Source: Breviolum minutum Mf 1.05b.01 (Eukaryota; Sar; Dinophyceae; Suessiales; Symbiodiniaceae). Taken from it: DNA of 64,000 nt. Of this stretch, positions 21,203 through 33,114 are shown one piece after another. Each line of letters begins with the position of its first letter. The stretch's first letter is position 1. The notes beneath the pieces were generated by a model. The model did not search any database, was not told the DNA's origin, and was given only the letters and a program-made list of their open reading frames with translations. The stretch covers positions 75,271 through 139,270 of the forward strand of contig DF239241.1 of NCBI GenBank assembly GCA_000507305.1. Reading direction: 5' to 3'. The translations under genes were made by a program, and so were the position numbers.

Positions 21203-21301
21203 CACTGCATTCATACCCATACCATCCATGTATTTTGTATGTGCCTACATTTACCATAAAAATCAACCAAATGTAGGTAAATATACCATACATGGATGGT
21301 G
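21203..21301. mobile_element. Family J inverted repeat
   Basis: ACCATCCATGTATTTTGTAT and CTACATTTACC at the left are mirrored by GGTAAATATACCATACATGG ATGG at the right. A second copy lies at 36702. Confidence 0.75.
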
Positions 21302-21337
21302 TTGATCATGATCAATCTTCCAACATGTTTGGCTAAG

Positions 21338-22397
21338 GTGAAGCACTTGCTGGATACCATGAACTGCCTTCCGCAAGTCAGAGATGACGTGGAAAACGCT
21401 GATCTTTGGTTAGATCGCACATGCTTGGTGCAGTTAAGGGATTTGGGCATGGATTCCTTGCTGAAAGGCCCGGTCCATGGGTGGATAAACAAAGGGTGAG
21501 GTCATGATTTTGGGGAGATGATCATCCCATGATTCCTATTGATTCCTATTCTTGTCAGTTTTATTAAAGATTAGATGTTTGATATGTATCATGCAAGTAT
21601 ATGCAATTTTGTGTCATGAATTGTCATGCTCCTATTGGCAGGGGCAAGCCAAATATAGGTTGCACCATAACATAATTACAGTAATATGGAGAGGCTCATA
21701 GCCTTTAGATGACATTTCATCTTTTCTGTGGGTGCTAAAATCCCAAACAACCACCTGGGATGGCGCTAAAACCTTGTAAACAATGGGATAGACTACCAAC
21801 CTCAACTGGTGCAGGATTTCTTGCATCAACAATACTATCAAAAATGGTGGATTGTTTGTGGCTATAGTTAGTTTTCATGGGGTGTGATCCAACACAATTC
21901 CAACTGTTGAGTTTCAAGAGGAAAATCGTGGCATGCATAAATGGTGATATCAATACCCTAGGCATCAGATTGTCAAGAAGTATGATTGCGGTGTCCAAGC
22001 TTAGGTGATTTAGGTTCCTCCTAACCATTCTCAAGAGGTGATTGGATCCCTACTAAATATGATCCAACTAAATTTCAAGCCCAAATCCTGCTATCACCGC
22101 AACGCTGGCTTCAACATGTCCAACTGCTATCATTGTTTTCCATCAACAGTATTTTGATAGTATTTTGCAGGAATCCCACCATTTTTGATGCTTTTTGTGC
22201 AGGACAAACAAACAAACCCTTGGGACTTTTAAAGTATGGCCTAGGCCTAAGATCCCCAAAAAACAGGCGATGAGACTTCAGCAGCTGGCATCTCCGAATT
22301 CCTGGGACGTGTGCGGTTGTGCGACGTACCACATCGTGTGTTCGAGCGACTTGGCTGGATGGCGTCCAAGCGAGAAACGAGAAACTCCACGGAACGG
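21338..22397 (+). CDS. Unidentified gene, two exons with matching phase
   Basis: Exon 21338-21467 reads VKHLLDTMNCLPQVRDDVEN, ADLWLDRTCLVQLRDLGMDS and LLK, ends one base into a codon and is followed by a GC donor. Exon 22285-22397 begins with the remaining two bases and reads AGISEFLGRVRLCDVPHRVF, ERLGWMASKRETRNSTER, ending at GTACAT. The join keeps the frame. Charged, helical, no recognised domain. Later fragments at 23035 and 23577 may be its 3' end. Confidence 0.5.
21735..21842. mobile_element. Family D element
   Basis: ATCCCAAACAACCACCTGGG, ATGGGATAGACTACCAACCT, GGATTTCTTGCATCAACAAT; the left terminus is decayed. Lies in the intron between the two exons above. Confidence 0.7.
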
Positions 22398-22420
22398 GTA
22401 CATATCCCACCTGTGGAAAA

Positions 22421-22481
22421 GGAAAATCATCGACTCAAAATTGCCTTTTTTAAGGGGATATGTTAGTTTCAGGGAGTGTAT
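22421..22481. mobile_element. Family B right-half fragment
   Basis: GGAAAATCATCGACTC and ATATGTTAGTTTCAGGGAGT, the right end of family B with little of the left end. Confidence 0.55.
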
Positions 22482-23034
22482 TCCAATAAAATTAACTGTA
22501 CTAGCAATGTGGGTCAACAAGGTGCGGATTGAATAAGGTACAATTTGTGGTTCAGTCATGATTTACCCAGGTGCCAGATATGCTGATTTCAATCTCTCAA
22601 TTCATTAAATGAGAAACTCCATGCATATTCATCATGCATATCATACTGTTTTTGTGCCTGTTTTCGGTGGGACTGACCTTTAGGCGATGGCCCGAGTCTC
22701 AATCGTCTGATCGGCGACGGCATTTAGTTGACTAGATGCTGGTGGCAGTTGGAGAATCATGTGTTTTTTTTTTTCCGGTGGATGGATGTACCGTATGAAA
22801 ACCTCTACATATATGGTGTTTTTTTGGCACATGTTCAATTTTGCTACCAAAAAACGGGATATTTGAAGTCTTAGGAAGTTGACATGCAAAGTTGGACAAG
22901 TCAGAGTGTTCAAGAACACATTTTGAAATCCTTTCCAATTGTTAATCGCTTTTGTTCCTAACCTATAGTTGCAGAACAAATCAATGACTTTGAAGTTTCT
23001 GATGGATACCAATGATCCAAAATGATACCACAAG

Positions 23035-23151
23035 ATGAAAAGAAAGCCCAACTTGAAGCCCAGCAGGAAGCGGCAAAAAGCCGCAGAGAAACTCCAGGCC
23101 GAAATCGGCTGGAACATAGTCCAACGCAGTAGACCTATCCGAAAAAGATAA
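23035..23151 (+). CDS. Unidentified basic exon candidate
   Basis: From an ATG the frame reads MKRKPNLKPSRKRQKAAEK then LQAEIGWNIVQRSRPIRKR and TAA (23149-23151). Strongly basic and plausible as a C-terminus, but a second frame is open here too. Confidence 0.35.
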   Translation: MKRKPNLKPSRKRQKAAEKLQAEIGWNIVQRSRPIRKR

Positions 23152-23576
23152 GATGTATGACGTTGATCCTGGACGTTGAAGATGGTGATAACCAGGTAAA
23201 ATCACGTTAATTTGTCGTTGCTTTTTGTTGTTTAATAGGTTCTGGTGTGTTTGTTTGTGTGTGTGTGTGCGGGTTTCTGTCATGTTGCTGGATTCTTAAT
23301 ATTCTCTTTACTGAGAGGCGCCCTGTAGTGTCACTGAATCTACACGTCGCCCTAGGTTTCCAGGAAGGGTAAGCATGTACTATACATATAGGATGCAATC
23401 GATTGCAATATGCATGTGCTGTAATTAATGTGGGGTAGTGACCTAGAACCACCCCAAAAAAATCGAAGGGTCAAATAAAGTTGTTCAATTGATTATGTAA
23501 GGGATCTTCATTTACGATTGATTATATACTGGGAATTATGTGTTGGGTAATTATTATGCTTGCAGCATCCCTTCAG

Positions 23577-23652
23577 GACCCCAGATGGATCGTTGCTCGA
23601 AAGTGATCAGTGGAAACAAGAAATCATCGAAATTCTAAAGGATTTGGCATAG
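23577..23652 (+). CDS. Unidentified terminal exon
   Basis: After CTTCAG|G the frame reads TPDGSLLESDQWKQEIIEIL KDLA and TAG at 23650-23652. The amphipathic helix and clean stop make this a convincing 3' exon; the parent gene is not identified. Confidence 0.45.
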
Positions 23653-23860
23653 AAATTTAGCATGAGCAGATGTTTATAAACGAGAAGAGTCAATGTTTTC
23701 GGGTCTCACTTTTTTGAAAAAATACACAAAAAATCAGCCCCCAAGAAGTTTGCTTGCTTTATTTACTACCCCTTTACAAATGGCCACCCCACAAGATACA
23801 TTCTTGGTGTGCCTTTTCACTAGATATATTTAGTGAAAATTCTATAGCATGTTTTTATGA

Positions 23861-24250
23861 ATGCACATGTTTCTCAAAAAACACATGAACGGCTCGATTC
23901 GTCGCAATGGGTCATCGCAGTTGGGATTTTTCCAGCGTAGAATCTTGCCAATCAACGAAGTCATGAGACCCGTCGAAAGGATCCGTGAAACAGTATCATG
24001 GACAAGTTATAGAGATATGATTGTAAAATCCAAGGCCGCCTTCCGAATGAAATTTGGTGAATGTAGGAAAGGGCTTGTCAAAAGTTCCGGAAAGTCAAAC
24101 ACATTTCGGCAGAAGCATCACAAATTCATCTCCAGAGAAACCACAGAATCACAGGTCCCATCAGTCCAATCCGTTGGAAAAAAACAACCTCCGCTGAACC
24201 CGGCCCGCGAAAAACCGCAACGGCGAGCTGGAAACCTTTTCCGCCAATGA
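23861..24250 (+). CDS. Unidentified 129-residue basic ORF
   Basis: Uninterrupted ATG-to-TGA frame. The product is very basic (RRILPINEVMRPVERIRET, MKFGECRKGLVKSSGKSN, EKPQRRAGNLFRQ). Comparable frames exist on the other strand, but the + frame is longer and in the direction of all other genes. No domain seen. Confidence 0.35.
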   Translation: MHMFLKKHMNGSIRRNGSSQLGFFQRRILPINEVMRPVERIRETVSWTSYRDMIVKSKAAFRMKFGECRKGLVKSSGKSNTFRQKHHKFISRETTESQVPSVQSVGKKQPPLNPAREKPQRRAGNLFRQ

Positions 24251-24346
24251 CAAAGTCATGGCAACCTAAAGAGCTGCCAGGTGAGGATGAGGGGGCAGGT
24301 GGTGGGTTGTGGCTTTTCAATTTCTTGAGGATGGTGAAGGGTATCA

Positions 24347-24425
24347 GGTTGTTGGTTTCAAATACATTTTAGGTTCACCGCTACTTGGGGGAAATGATCC
24401 AATTTGACTAATTTGTCAAATGCTC
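24347..24425. mobile_element. Family A remnant
   Basis: GTTGTTGGTTTCAAATACA, CGCTACTTGGGGGAAATGAT and CCAATTTGAC without the right terminus. Confidence 0.55.
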
Positions 24426-24429
24426 AAAA

Positions 24430-25310
24430 GCATCGGTCAACTAAAAACCCTGGTTCACAGTGGGTAAATGATCAATTCATTTGTAGCCAAAATAAAACCT
24501 AGGTCACCTGCATTATCCACTGTTAACAGTGTTTAGGCAGGGCCCAAGGCATTAGTAATTATATTAAAAGTAGCTAAAGTCAATAGTAACTGGGGATTTC
24601 CAAGTTTGGATTGGAGATTTTTTGCGGCACCCTACAACCACAAATACTTCAAGAATGACATTCAGAAAGTTCGGAAAGCCGATCTTTTTTAGGAGGAAGG
24701 TGTTTTTCCTTAAGCCTGAAACAGATTTTTCTGTATTTTGAGCATTAGGGACGCATCAGCGGTGGTACCAGTCACGAAAGAATGGATAATTTCAGCGGAT
24801 GTTAGTTTTAATTGAAGATGTGTCTTATTAACAGCTTCGACTTATAACAGCTTTTGATGTTAGTTTCAAATTGGAATATTTTAGTTTTATATGTGCATTC
24901 CATTGTCTACAGAACTAGAACTTGTTACCTAGATCAGGGAAACCTTCATTTTTGCAAAGTGCCATTGCAATGATATTTTCCTTCTGGTTTGATGGGTGAC
25001 TTTGGCCGAATTTCCATCTTTTTGGTCATGCCTCCCCACAAAAGGTTAAGAGTGATGATTTTTGATCAACTGCAATGCAGAAAACGGGTTCGCCATGACA
25101 GGTCGGTAAAGAGTTTATTCACATAAAACACCTATAGGTTCATATGGATTGTTTCATTATTCTTTAATTTTCAAAAAAATCCACACATATCTCTATACTA
25201 TCTCAGGCAAAAAATCATCCTATGAGAGAGCATGAATCTTTATTCCCCTTAGGATATTCTCATTGGATGACATGTTTTGTCCCCTTTATTCCCTTAGGTA
25301 GTCTTATTCC
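24430..25310. other. Spacer without supported gene
   Basis: A short protein-like stretch at about 24620-24690 (FAAPYNHKYFKNDIQKVRKA) is the only coding hint. The rest is AT-rich and frame-poor. Confidence 0.35.
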
Positions 25311-25312
25311 CT

Positions 25313-25430
25313 TTACCCCCTGGAAAACTAACATGTCTCCTGAAAATCACTGGTTGGAAGATGCATTTCCTGTTGAAATAGCCCCTTTTTACGGGACATG
25401 TTCGTTTTCGGGGGTGTATTCCCCGGGGGG
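25313..25430. mobile_element. Family C element
   Basis: TTACCCCCTGGAAAACTAAC and ACTGGTTGGAAGAT at the left, ACGGGACATGTTCGTTTTCG and GGGGTGTA at the right; outer TA on both sides. Confidence 0.7.
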
Positions 25431-26260
25431 GAAATCATTCATATCCCTGCAACCTTCCCATGGATTTCTTTTACCAGCCTTCCAGGCCAACTGATGGCCT
25501 GATCCTTTGTTTTTTGGGAAGTGCTGATGGGATGTAGGGCAAGTGCTGATCGCTATGAAGCTGAGGTTGGGGATGGGGGGTAAGGGAGTTTGGAGAGTGA
25601 AAAGGTCTTGAAAATATGTTTAATGGTGTTTTTTGATGTCAACGAAATAGATGTTGAGTTTATCAAGATGCAAATCAATGCAAATCAAACAGAAGGTTCC
25701 AATTTTATAGTTTGAATGTTTCATAACGTTTCATGTTTCAATGTTTAGTTGAATGGAGTCGAAGACATAAAAACTTGTATGCCCTCCTTGAATGCCCCAG
25801 CACAAAATTCCCTTTTGTATGTTTTTGGTGGCCTTTGGTTGACCGAATCGCCCGTTTGGTCAACCTCTGATTCGAAGAGACTGTACACTGGAAGCCTTGG
25901 CTCAAAAATGCAATCAATTCATTCAGAATTATATTTTCTGAGCATGCGTTTCATCAATAAAATCAACTGATCAAAAAATTGCGTTGTTTTTTTTTGAATC
26001 CGAAGCTAAGAGACTAGAAAAAAAAAGGGCCTCCGGAAATGATGTGAAAGGAACTTCTCTCCATGAAACCAAACAAGAAATTCACATCTTGCAGAAATCA
26101 TCCAGGTTTCAGGCCCCTGCCGCAGTCACAGTCAAAGGGCCTCGTTCGGGATGCGTCATCCTTGGCGCCATGGATGCCGACTTATCTCGGCATTTTCGCC
26201 AATAAGCTTGAGATTTAGTGCCTTGCATTGTGAGACGCAGGTGGGGAAGAAGTTTAGCTG
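25431..26260. other. Spacer with weak exon candidates
   Basis: At 25750-25970 two frames overlap and neither is convincing. At about 26110-26200 a stretch reading APAAVTVKGPRSGCVILGAM looks protein-like but has no homology I recognise. Confidence 0.3.
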
Positions 26261-26266
26261 GTTTTC

Positions 26267-26402
26267 CCAAGTGTCACTTGGTTCACATGGCAAGTTAATT
26301 GCTGCCATTATGGCAGAGTTGAACGTGAAAAAAAACGAAAAGAGTCAATGGTTGTACGAAATGATTGCCAAATGCACTCAATTGAGCAATGAAAAGAAAA
26401 CC
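26267..26402 (+). CDS. Weak exon candidate upstream of the sulfite-oxidase gene
   Basis: After TTTCCCAAG the frame reads SLGSHGKLIAAIMAELNVKK then NEKSQWLYEMIAKCTQLSN and runs into a family G element. It could be the preceding gene's 3' part or an N-terminal exon of the next gene. Confidence 0.3.
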
Positions 26403-26523
26403 TGGTTAGGGTACATAGGGGATTATACTACCTAATTATATAGGGATTATAAAAAAACATTATAAGGATCCCTATTAAACAGCCAGTATAATGGAAAGTA
26501 GGAGGGTTTTTTTCGTGGCTCAA
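26402..26523. mobile_element. Family G element
   Basis: CCTGGTTAGGGTACATAGGG, CATTATAAGGATCCCTATTA, CAGCCAGTATAATGGAAAGT and TTTTTTTCGTGGCTCAA; near-complete. Confidence 0.75.
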
Positions 26524-26561
26524 TTGCAATAATCAATTTTGCAACATGAATCCTGGAGCAG

Positions 26562-29500
26562 GATGATCCAGTGATTCAAGAAGAAGAACTTCGGCGTCAC
26601 AACAAGCCAACAGATACCTGGATCAGTTTCAACGGCTTTGTCTATGACATTACTGCATATGTTGAGAAACATCCTCCATGTACAGGCCGAGTTTGTTTTG
26701 TGATAGCTTTATGTGTGCTGGAGTTGGAACGGATTTTTTTTGAGCATCGCTTCTGGATTGATTGGGCACAGCGATTTACAGATTGGATTGCACATGGTTT
26801 GCAATTTGCAGAAGGTGGTATATACAGCAATGCTTTGTTCGAAGCAAGTGCACAAGTCTAAATACCGAAGACCGAACAAACTAAGAAACTATGTTTGTCC
26901 AAGGACTGTCCTATAGGAAATGTTTGCTTCACCGAAATCGTTCTACTAAACTTCTGGAGCACATGGTGCTAAACTATGTGCCCCCTCCACTCCTACCATC
27001 TATTTCACTCCACTGAATGCATGACTTTCATCCCTTTCATATCTCCGATTCCACCGCAAATTCCCAGAGGCTTGGATTGGGCCCGACGTGTAGCGGGACG
27101 TCGTTTTGAAGACTTTCTGGGACGCGATGCTTTTGGCCCAGCCCATATGGGCTGCGGACCCGATGCCAATTGTAGCAAGGGTATCAAAGCTGAGTATCTC
27201 GGCAAATTTCAGATGGCTGGTCCAGTTTTAAAACAAGAATGACTGGGAAAAAACGGTCTACGAGTCTACTGTTCTCTGCAAACTTGTTTGTGGTTCAATG
27301 ATTACATGTAAACCAGCTGTTTGCATACAGTCTGGAAGATTATGCAACATCATAAATAATTACATAGGTGACCTTGGATACACGTTCACGGGGTAGACTT
27401 GATATAGATTTGGAGGCATACTGTATATATATATATACACATTCACAATACACCCTCTTAACCGCTCATAGTAAACAAAAAAACCCATCAAAAAAGAAAC
27501 GATTTTTCCCCAACATGGGAAATTTCTGAACCTCCCATTCCTGATAGGTTGGGTAAAATTCTGGCGCCTTATCGCATTGGTCGTTTCCAAGCTGGCGCCC
27601 CTTCCATGGCTGCACAGATGTGGCCTGATGTGGAGGCGAAGATGCAATTGCGCTTAGAAGATGCAGATGGCACCTTGCTAGAGGTAACTGGGTTGAACCG
27701 GTTAAGGCTAAAGGTACAGGGGGGTTCAATGATATTCCCAAATGGTGGGACATGTTTTTTTTGAGGTTTCAGATTGGTTGGAAACCTTGTTGGTGTTTTG
27801 TTTAGATTTATACGTATGTAATTGTTGTTTTTTTGTTTGCGTTGCAATTTGTTATTCTTCCGAAACAATAACCTCAAAAGAGGTGTGTCAGTTTTGGGGA
27901 GGCTTCCCGGTTTCAGAAAAGTGCGGATGGATGAATAGAGACCTTCTGAAAAAACCTGGCGAATCAAATGGGGAAGAAAAAAAAACCGTACGCATGGCCT
28001 TATAAATTGCTACTGTAAGGGTTTTTTCCATCCCAGTAAGTGGAGTTATATAACCCTACTTATCACTGGTTTTTGGGCCCACAGTGTATGTTTACTATGA
28101 TTTTGTTCACAATGTTACATTGATGCATTAACTGTTTCCAGTGGGGGATGTTCAATTTAAATCACCCCTGGGTCCTGAGGCGCTAAAGGTAAAGTCCACA
28201 CATGCAACCTGCAGATGGCAGTCGTTGGAAGTAGAACTAGCCTTGCTATCATTGCAATTCAGATGGTTTTATGTATATTCAATGTAATGCTTTCGGATGT
28301 TGTTTTGATGCGTGTGTGTGAAATTTGGACCGCAGTCCAGGACTATAGTATAGGCAAGTATGTTTTTTCTCATTCATCTGAATCACACGATACCTGACAT
28401 GATATGCTTCGCATCAACGTTGCAGCCATTCCCGTTGATCAGGTGTTTACCGTAGATGAGCTGCAAAAATATCCAAAAACTACAAAGACCGTGACGCACA
28501 AGTGTACCACTTCTGGCAATGTGACGCTTGCCTTGAAGTGATGACCTGGGGTGAGTTTTGATGCTAAAGAATGTCCCATTTTTTACGTTTAGTAATCAAG
28601 AGAGGGAGAGAGTAAACAGGAAAGGTGTATATATTATATAAATTTATGTTTGAAATGTTGCTCATGTCCGCTCATGTCTATTGATGTTTATGTAAAGAGA
28701 ACTTTGAAACGATGTATGCCACCTTGTTTGAGTCTACCAGTTTACAGTAAGCCAACCCAGGAATGCACAAGAATGGACGGGTGTGCGGATGAGTGAGCTG
28801 CTTCCCAAGCGTTCAAGGGATTATGATCCATTGGTGACCTTCGTTTCTTGGTTGGAATTTACCATTTTCAACCGAGGTTGGTCGAAATTTCGACTGGCTG
28901 ATGTCCATGCCATGGATGCCAAGTCACGTTTATCCTTTTTCAAAAGCTTTCAGAAAGGCATGTGCTGAACTGTGATACCTACACCTACTTGTAGCATAGT
29001 ATGGTAATTTAGTGATAGTTTAGCAACTGATTACACATCATATTTCATTTGTTATTGGCATTTGTGCAATCACGGACAGATCTATGGATGTATGTTGTTT
29101 CTATGATGGCAGAGGTTGGAATGGATGGATTTGGATATTCCATGTTTCTCTCCCGTGCTTTGATGGAAGATGATGCTTGGTTTGATCTTTTATATTTGAG
29201 AATTTTGGCCCCAGATCCTGTAGATCTATGTGGCAACTCCACTTTTGCACAGTTTAATTGACTTTCGACATGTACCTTTTTTTGTCCTGAAGTTGCAAAT
29301 TGGATTGAATCAACGCAGGAATCGCACATTTCAATACATTTCATCGCAGCTCGAGACTAGCTTCAAATAAACTTCAATTCTACAATGCACATTAAAAAAC
29401 CATGTTTGTTTGGTTGTCTTCCGTTTTCTTGGGGGGGTTATCATGCACATCAATCATGCACACCCTGAAAATTAACATGGTTCACATGAAAATCAGCCAA

Positions 29501-31568
29501 TTCATAAGGAAAAAAGTCTGCTTCCAAACCTCCAATTGTTGAGACTCCACTGTCGATGAGGTCATCTTGGCATATCAACAGAATGGTGAAGCTTTGACTA
29601 CTGAAACGGGGGGACCTCTACGCTTAGTGCATCTTGATGAAGATAGCTGGGATGAAAATCAGAAAATGATGGTTTCAACATGTTTGAACGATTGCAAAAG
29701 ATATTCATATATAAATTGCATAGGATCTTGATGTTTTTGATTGGGATATATTTAGCCAATTCTAAATGATCCCCAAAATAATGAATGCGCTCAAGGAGAA
29801 AGTGAATGGTTTCGCGAATGAGGTGACGAGCAAGAATGACATTCCTTTGACTAGTCACTGAATTCTTAGGGTTATTAGTATTTGGCATCATGATTCTTTA
29901 GAAGATCATTTTGAATCTTTTGCTGAGTGGACCGTTGAAATCATGTTCAAGCATGCTGGTATAGTAGGCACTACCTCTTGAAAGATTGCAATGTTGCAAA
30001 AGAAAATCAGATGGGTGAACAACCAACTAGGAATGCATAGTAATGCCATGGAATTTGGAAAAAACACCTCCACCTTCATTTGAGATACAACCAAAAGACC
30101 ACTGAACTATCATCAGAATAAGGAATACCCTCTCTGAAACCAGCATAGCACATGAAACGGACGGTTGGAAGACGATCGGTTGCTTTTAGGGCCCGGCCTA
30201 TTTTCAGGGACTAACTGTTAGTTTTAGGGAGGGTAAGTGATTTGTATCGATGACCCGACAAAATTGCATTGCCAGGAAAGATGGTCAACATGCCAAATGG
30301 GTGGAAAAAGTGATCATCGAGTGACGACTTGCTGAAGCTCTGACGGAAAATTTGTTGAAGCCGCTGAGATTGGAGACAAAGATTGATCGATATCTCATTT
30401 TTCGGCGCATCGATTGGAGTGAAAAAAATGCGAGTTATAATTGGGCCTGGCACTTTGGGAGTTTTGATCTGGTTTGCCAGCCATTACTCCAGTGTTGATC
30501 GATGTAGTGCTGCCAGGATTCGGAAGGGAGTGTGGCCTGACTACATTTCAACAGCAGTCAGGTGTTCAGGAGTTTGGTCACCAATTTATTGTGGCAATTA
30601 ATTTGTTTCAGAAGATGATACTCAACGAAATGATGATCGCTTCAAAACACCATATTACAATCCATAATCCATATCAAGCACATTATTGTGAAATAGGGCC
30701 TTTTTTGTTTGGCCATTTTTTTCCGGGGTAAAGTGTCAGAGGGACACTTCCACCTGTGACTGCCAACCTCAACCTGCCTATCAAGTTGGGATTGGTTGGT
30801 AGGTGGAGGATGAAGATGAGGAGCACAGCAATGAGAAGAGGTGAACTTTTTTTGTTTTTTGTTGGTTTGAAGATGTTGGGCAGTAGATTTCCCGTCCCCA
30901 TCTCCGACATGAAGTTAAAGTTGGGTTTTCTAAAAATTGACCTGGAAAATAATCTCAAAAAACAACAACTTGCGGATGTTTTAGTACATCTGGGTTGTGG
31001 TTTCAAATATTTTTATTTTTCACCCCTACACCTATGGAAATGATCCAATTTGACGATCATATTTTTCAGATGCGGTTGAAACCATCACCTAGACATGTTT
31101 TTCCTAAATTCCTTGATTTTGGAGGCAGTTTCCCTTGTCTTAGGCGGGAGGTATCCCCACCAGCAGCGATCCTGATTCGTGATTTCTCTTCCATGTTCCT
31201 TGGCTCGGTGGAAATTGGCCGTGGGAAATTGATGGGATTTTTGAGGGGCCAAAGTGACCACACCAAACGGAGGGGGTTTTCCAAGGCAAAAAAATCTCAT
31301 TGGAACAAGCTGGAAGATGACAGATTTCAAAATGATGAAATTTATATAAATTTATGATGCGATGCAGCTGAGGGAATTGTTCGTTCACGATATTTGAACC
31401 ATTGAGACTGAAACTGATGATGGTTCAGAGTTGAGATTTGCGCATGTTTTTGCAAAGGTAGATGTTCTCGGCCCATATTCCTACATGATTTGGCCCCTTT
31501 TTTGTATGGGAAACACGGAGACCATTACGGGTGTTTATCACAATGCTGTTTGCTATGGCTCAAATTGA
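26562..31568 (+). CDS. SUOX: Sulfite-oxidase-type enzyme: cytochrome b5 plus molybdopterin domain
   Basis: Sulfite oxidases oxidise sulfite to sulfate, passing electrons through an N-terminal b5 haem. Exons: 26562-26685 (NKPTDTWISFNGFVYDITAY, VEKHP), 27070-27193 (VAGRRFEDFLGRDAFGPAHM), 27548-27683 (LAPYRIGRF at the b5 end, then linker), 28142-about 28185 (uncertain), 28443-about 28525 (FTVDELQKYPKTTKTVTHKC), 28761-about 28808 (WTGVRMSELLPK), 29115-29174 (GMDGFGYSMFLSRALMEDD), 29561-29628 (VILAYQQNGEALTTETGGPL), 30276-30320 (GQHAKWVEKVIIE), possibly 31286-31335 and a terminal exon 31458-31568 (TITGVYHNA). The phases of the 29115, 29561 and 30276 exons join exactly, through GC donors. The Cys of THKC would be the molybdenum ligand. 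Oddities: the usual HPGG of b5 reads HPPC across the splice, and the usual AGNRR after the Cys reads TTSGN. The dimerisation region is mostly unresolved. Nitrate reductase is less likely because b5 precedes the Mo domain. Confidence 0.8.
28032..28086. mobile_element. Family I fragment
   Basis: CCCAGTAAGTGGAGTTATAT and ACCCTACTTAT followed by GGGCCCACAGTG, in the intron before 28142. Confidence 0.45.
29460..29535. mobile_element. Family C-like left half
   Basis: CACACCCTGAAAATTAACATG, then GAAAATCAGCC and CTTCCAAACCTCCA. It sits directly before the 29561 exon. Confidence 0.5.
30031..30235. repeat. About 200-bp duplicated block, copy 1
   Basis: The stretch from TAGTAATGCCATGGAAT through GGCCACTGAACTAT-like sequence and a complete family B element recurs at 33115-33322. 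The shared part includes about 90 bp outside the element, so it was duplicated as a composite. Confidence 0.75.
30125..30235. mobile_element. Family B element in a sulfite-oxidase intron
   Basis: AATACCCTCTCTGAAACCAG at the left, GTTAGTTTTAGGGAGGGTAA at the right, TA on both sides. Confidence 0.8.
30990..31092. mobile_element. Family A element
   Basis: GGGTTGTGGTTTCAAATATT, CACCCCTACACC, ATGATCCAATTTGACGATC, TTTTTCAGATGCGGTTGAAA and CCATCACCTAG. Confidence 0.75.
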
Positions 31569-31569
31569 T

Positions 31570-33010
31570 GGACCTCTGTTCGTGGAATAAAGAACCTCGG
31601 TTACAATATCTCTGTCCACCATTATGTGCCCAAAACCATTTTGGGAGGGATCAATTTTTGTTTGATATATAACCAGAAGGTTCAAATTATGTTCAATTAA
31701 TACATGAATAATCCTAAACTTGCAAACTGTTGATGGATTTCTTCATACCCAAAAAATTAATGGGATGTGTTTTAATGGAAATTCACCAAATAAATAGGTT
31801 CCAAACTTCAAAGTTTCGGAAATCCGCCCCAAGTTACCCATCTAAATCGGTCACCTGGGAACCTTCACGTTGTGTCGGTTTATTAAGGTTGACGTTATCA
31901 TTTCGCGGAGAGGCGGGGATATATTAGGGTTGGTGACCTGGGGTACGGTAGAGGGGTGTGTTGAAGGAAAAGATTCACATCTTTTTTTACACATGTGTTG
32001 AAGTGATGGAATTTTTGGATGATATTGTAATATAGATGATGGTGGTGAGACATGAACAGGCAATTGACTAAAGGGTACGAAAAGAAACAGGTTGATGCAT
32101 TGTTTTTTTTCTGCATGTGTTGGAGGCAAACTGTAACTGTATTGTCTTTTGAGAGTTTTTGATGGGAAATTTGGATGAGACACAATGTTGAACACCAATT
32201 CTCATTTTTTCCCTTGCAACATGAAAAAAGTCTAAACATGCCCAAAATTTGAGAGAAAAAAAAGCATTTCAATGCACGGGTATTGCAAACAACGACCAGT
32301 AAATCGCGCGGAACTGGGATGTTTTTCTATACACAAAGGTTTTTTGTACATTGTTTCTCTTCCACGACTTTGAGCCCAATGGACTTCCACCACAAAAAAT
32401 CCAATCGTTCCAATCGGCGGGCGCTAGGGATTGAAGGATGGGGAACGAAGTTTTCTGGTGGAAAACTCAGAGCTTGGTGGTTTTGGACGGATTCTACCAT
32501 GGTAAAACACTATTCAACCACCATTGGGGGGAATATTAATTGTTTATTTTCCCCAAGCATTTGTTTCAGCAAATCCAAGACAAGATGGAAGTGACATGAA
32601 GTTTGAAGTGAGACAGCACAACTATTTCACCTGCATTGGTATTAATTATATGATACTTTAATTGTGGATTGCCTTGGCTATTATCATTTTGTTTGGTGAT
32701 TGTCATGAAAGTTTTGAGGTGGAAATCACAAACCATTCGATTTTTTTGATCGAAATATTGTGTAAATTTCTACTTAGCCAAGTTTGCGCAATTAAAACGC
32801 AGAAAAGATGTTCAACCATTTTTCCAAGTGGAAATCTTTCAGTTTAACAACAACTTGGAGTGATTTTTTGCGGATGGAAATTTCCACGTCCAAATTTGGT
32901 GCATAAGGTGGTCTACACGAAACCCTCAGGCATTGAAGCTTGGGGATGATGGATGGATTTTGTCAGATTTGGGGGCCTGAAGAGTGTTATCTGCAAATGT
33001 TGAAATGCAT
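31570..33010. other. Spacer without secure gene
   Basis: A frame at about 32380-32480 (DFHHKKSNRSNRRALGIEGW) is the only coding-like stretch. No domain and no complete repeat element was recognised. Confidence 0.3.
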
Positions 33011-33012
33011 AG

Positions 33013-33110
33013 CTAGGTGGTGGTTTCAAAGATTTTTTATTTTCACCCCTACCTGGGGAGAGGATCCAATTTGACTAATATTTTTCAAATGGGCTGAAAC
33101 CACCAACGAG
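33013..33110. mobile_element. Family A element
   Basis: CTAGGTGGTGGTTTCAAAGA, CACCCCTACCTGGGG, GATCCAATTTGAC and GGGCTGAAACCACCAACGAG. Immediately left of the duplicated block. Confidence 0.8.
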
Positions 33111-33114
33111 ATAG

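Noticed and set aside
22680-23117. 145-codon minus-strand frame
   Set aside because: Opposite the gene direction, hydrophobic by base composition, and a plausible + strand exon occupies its end.
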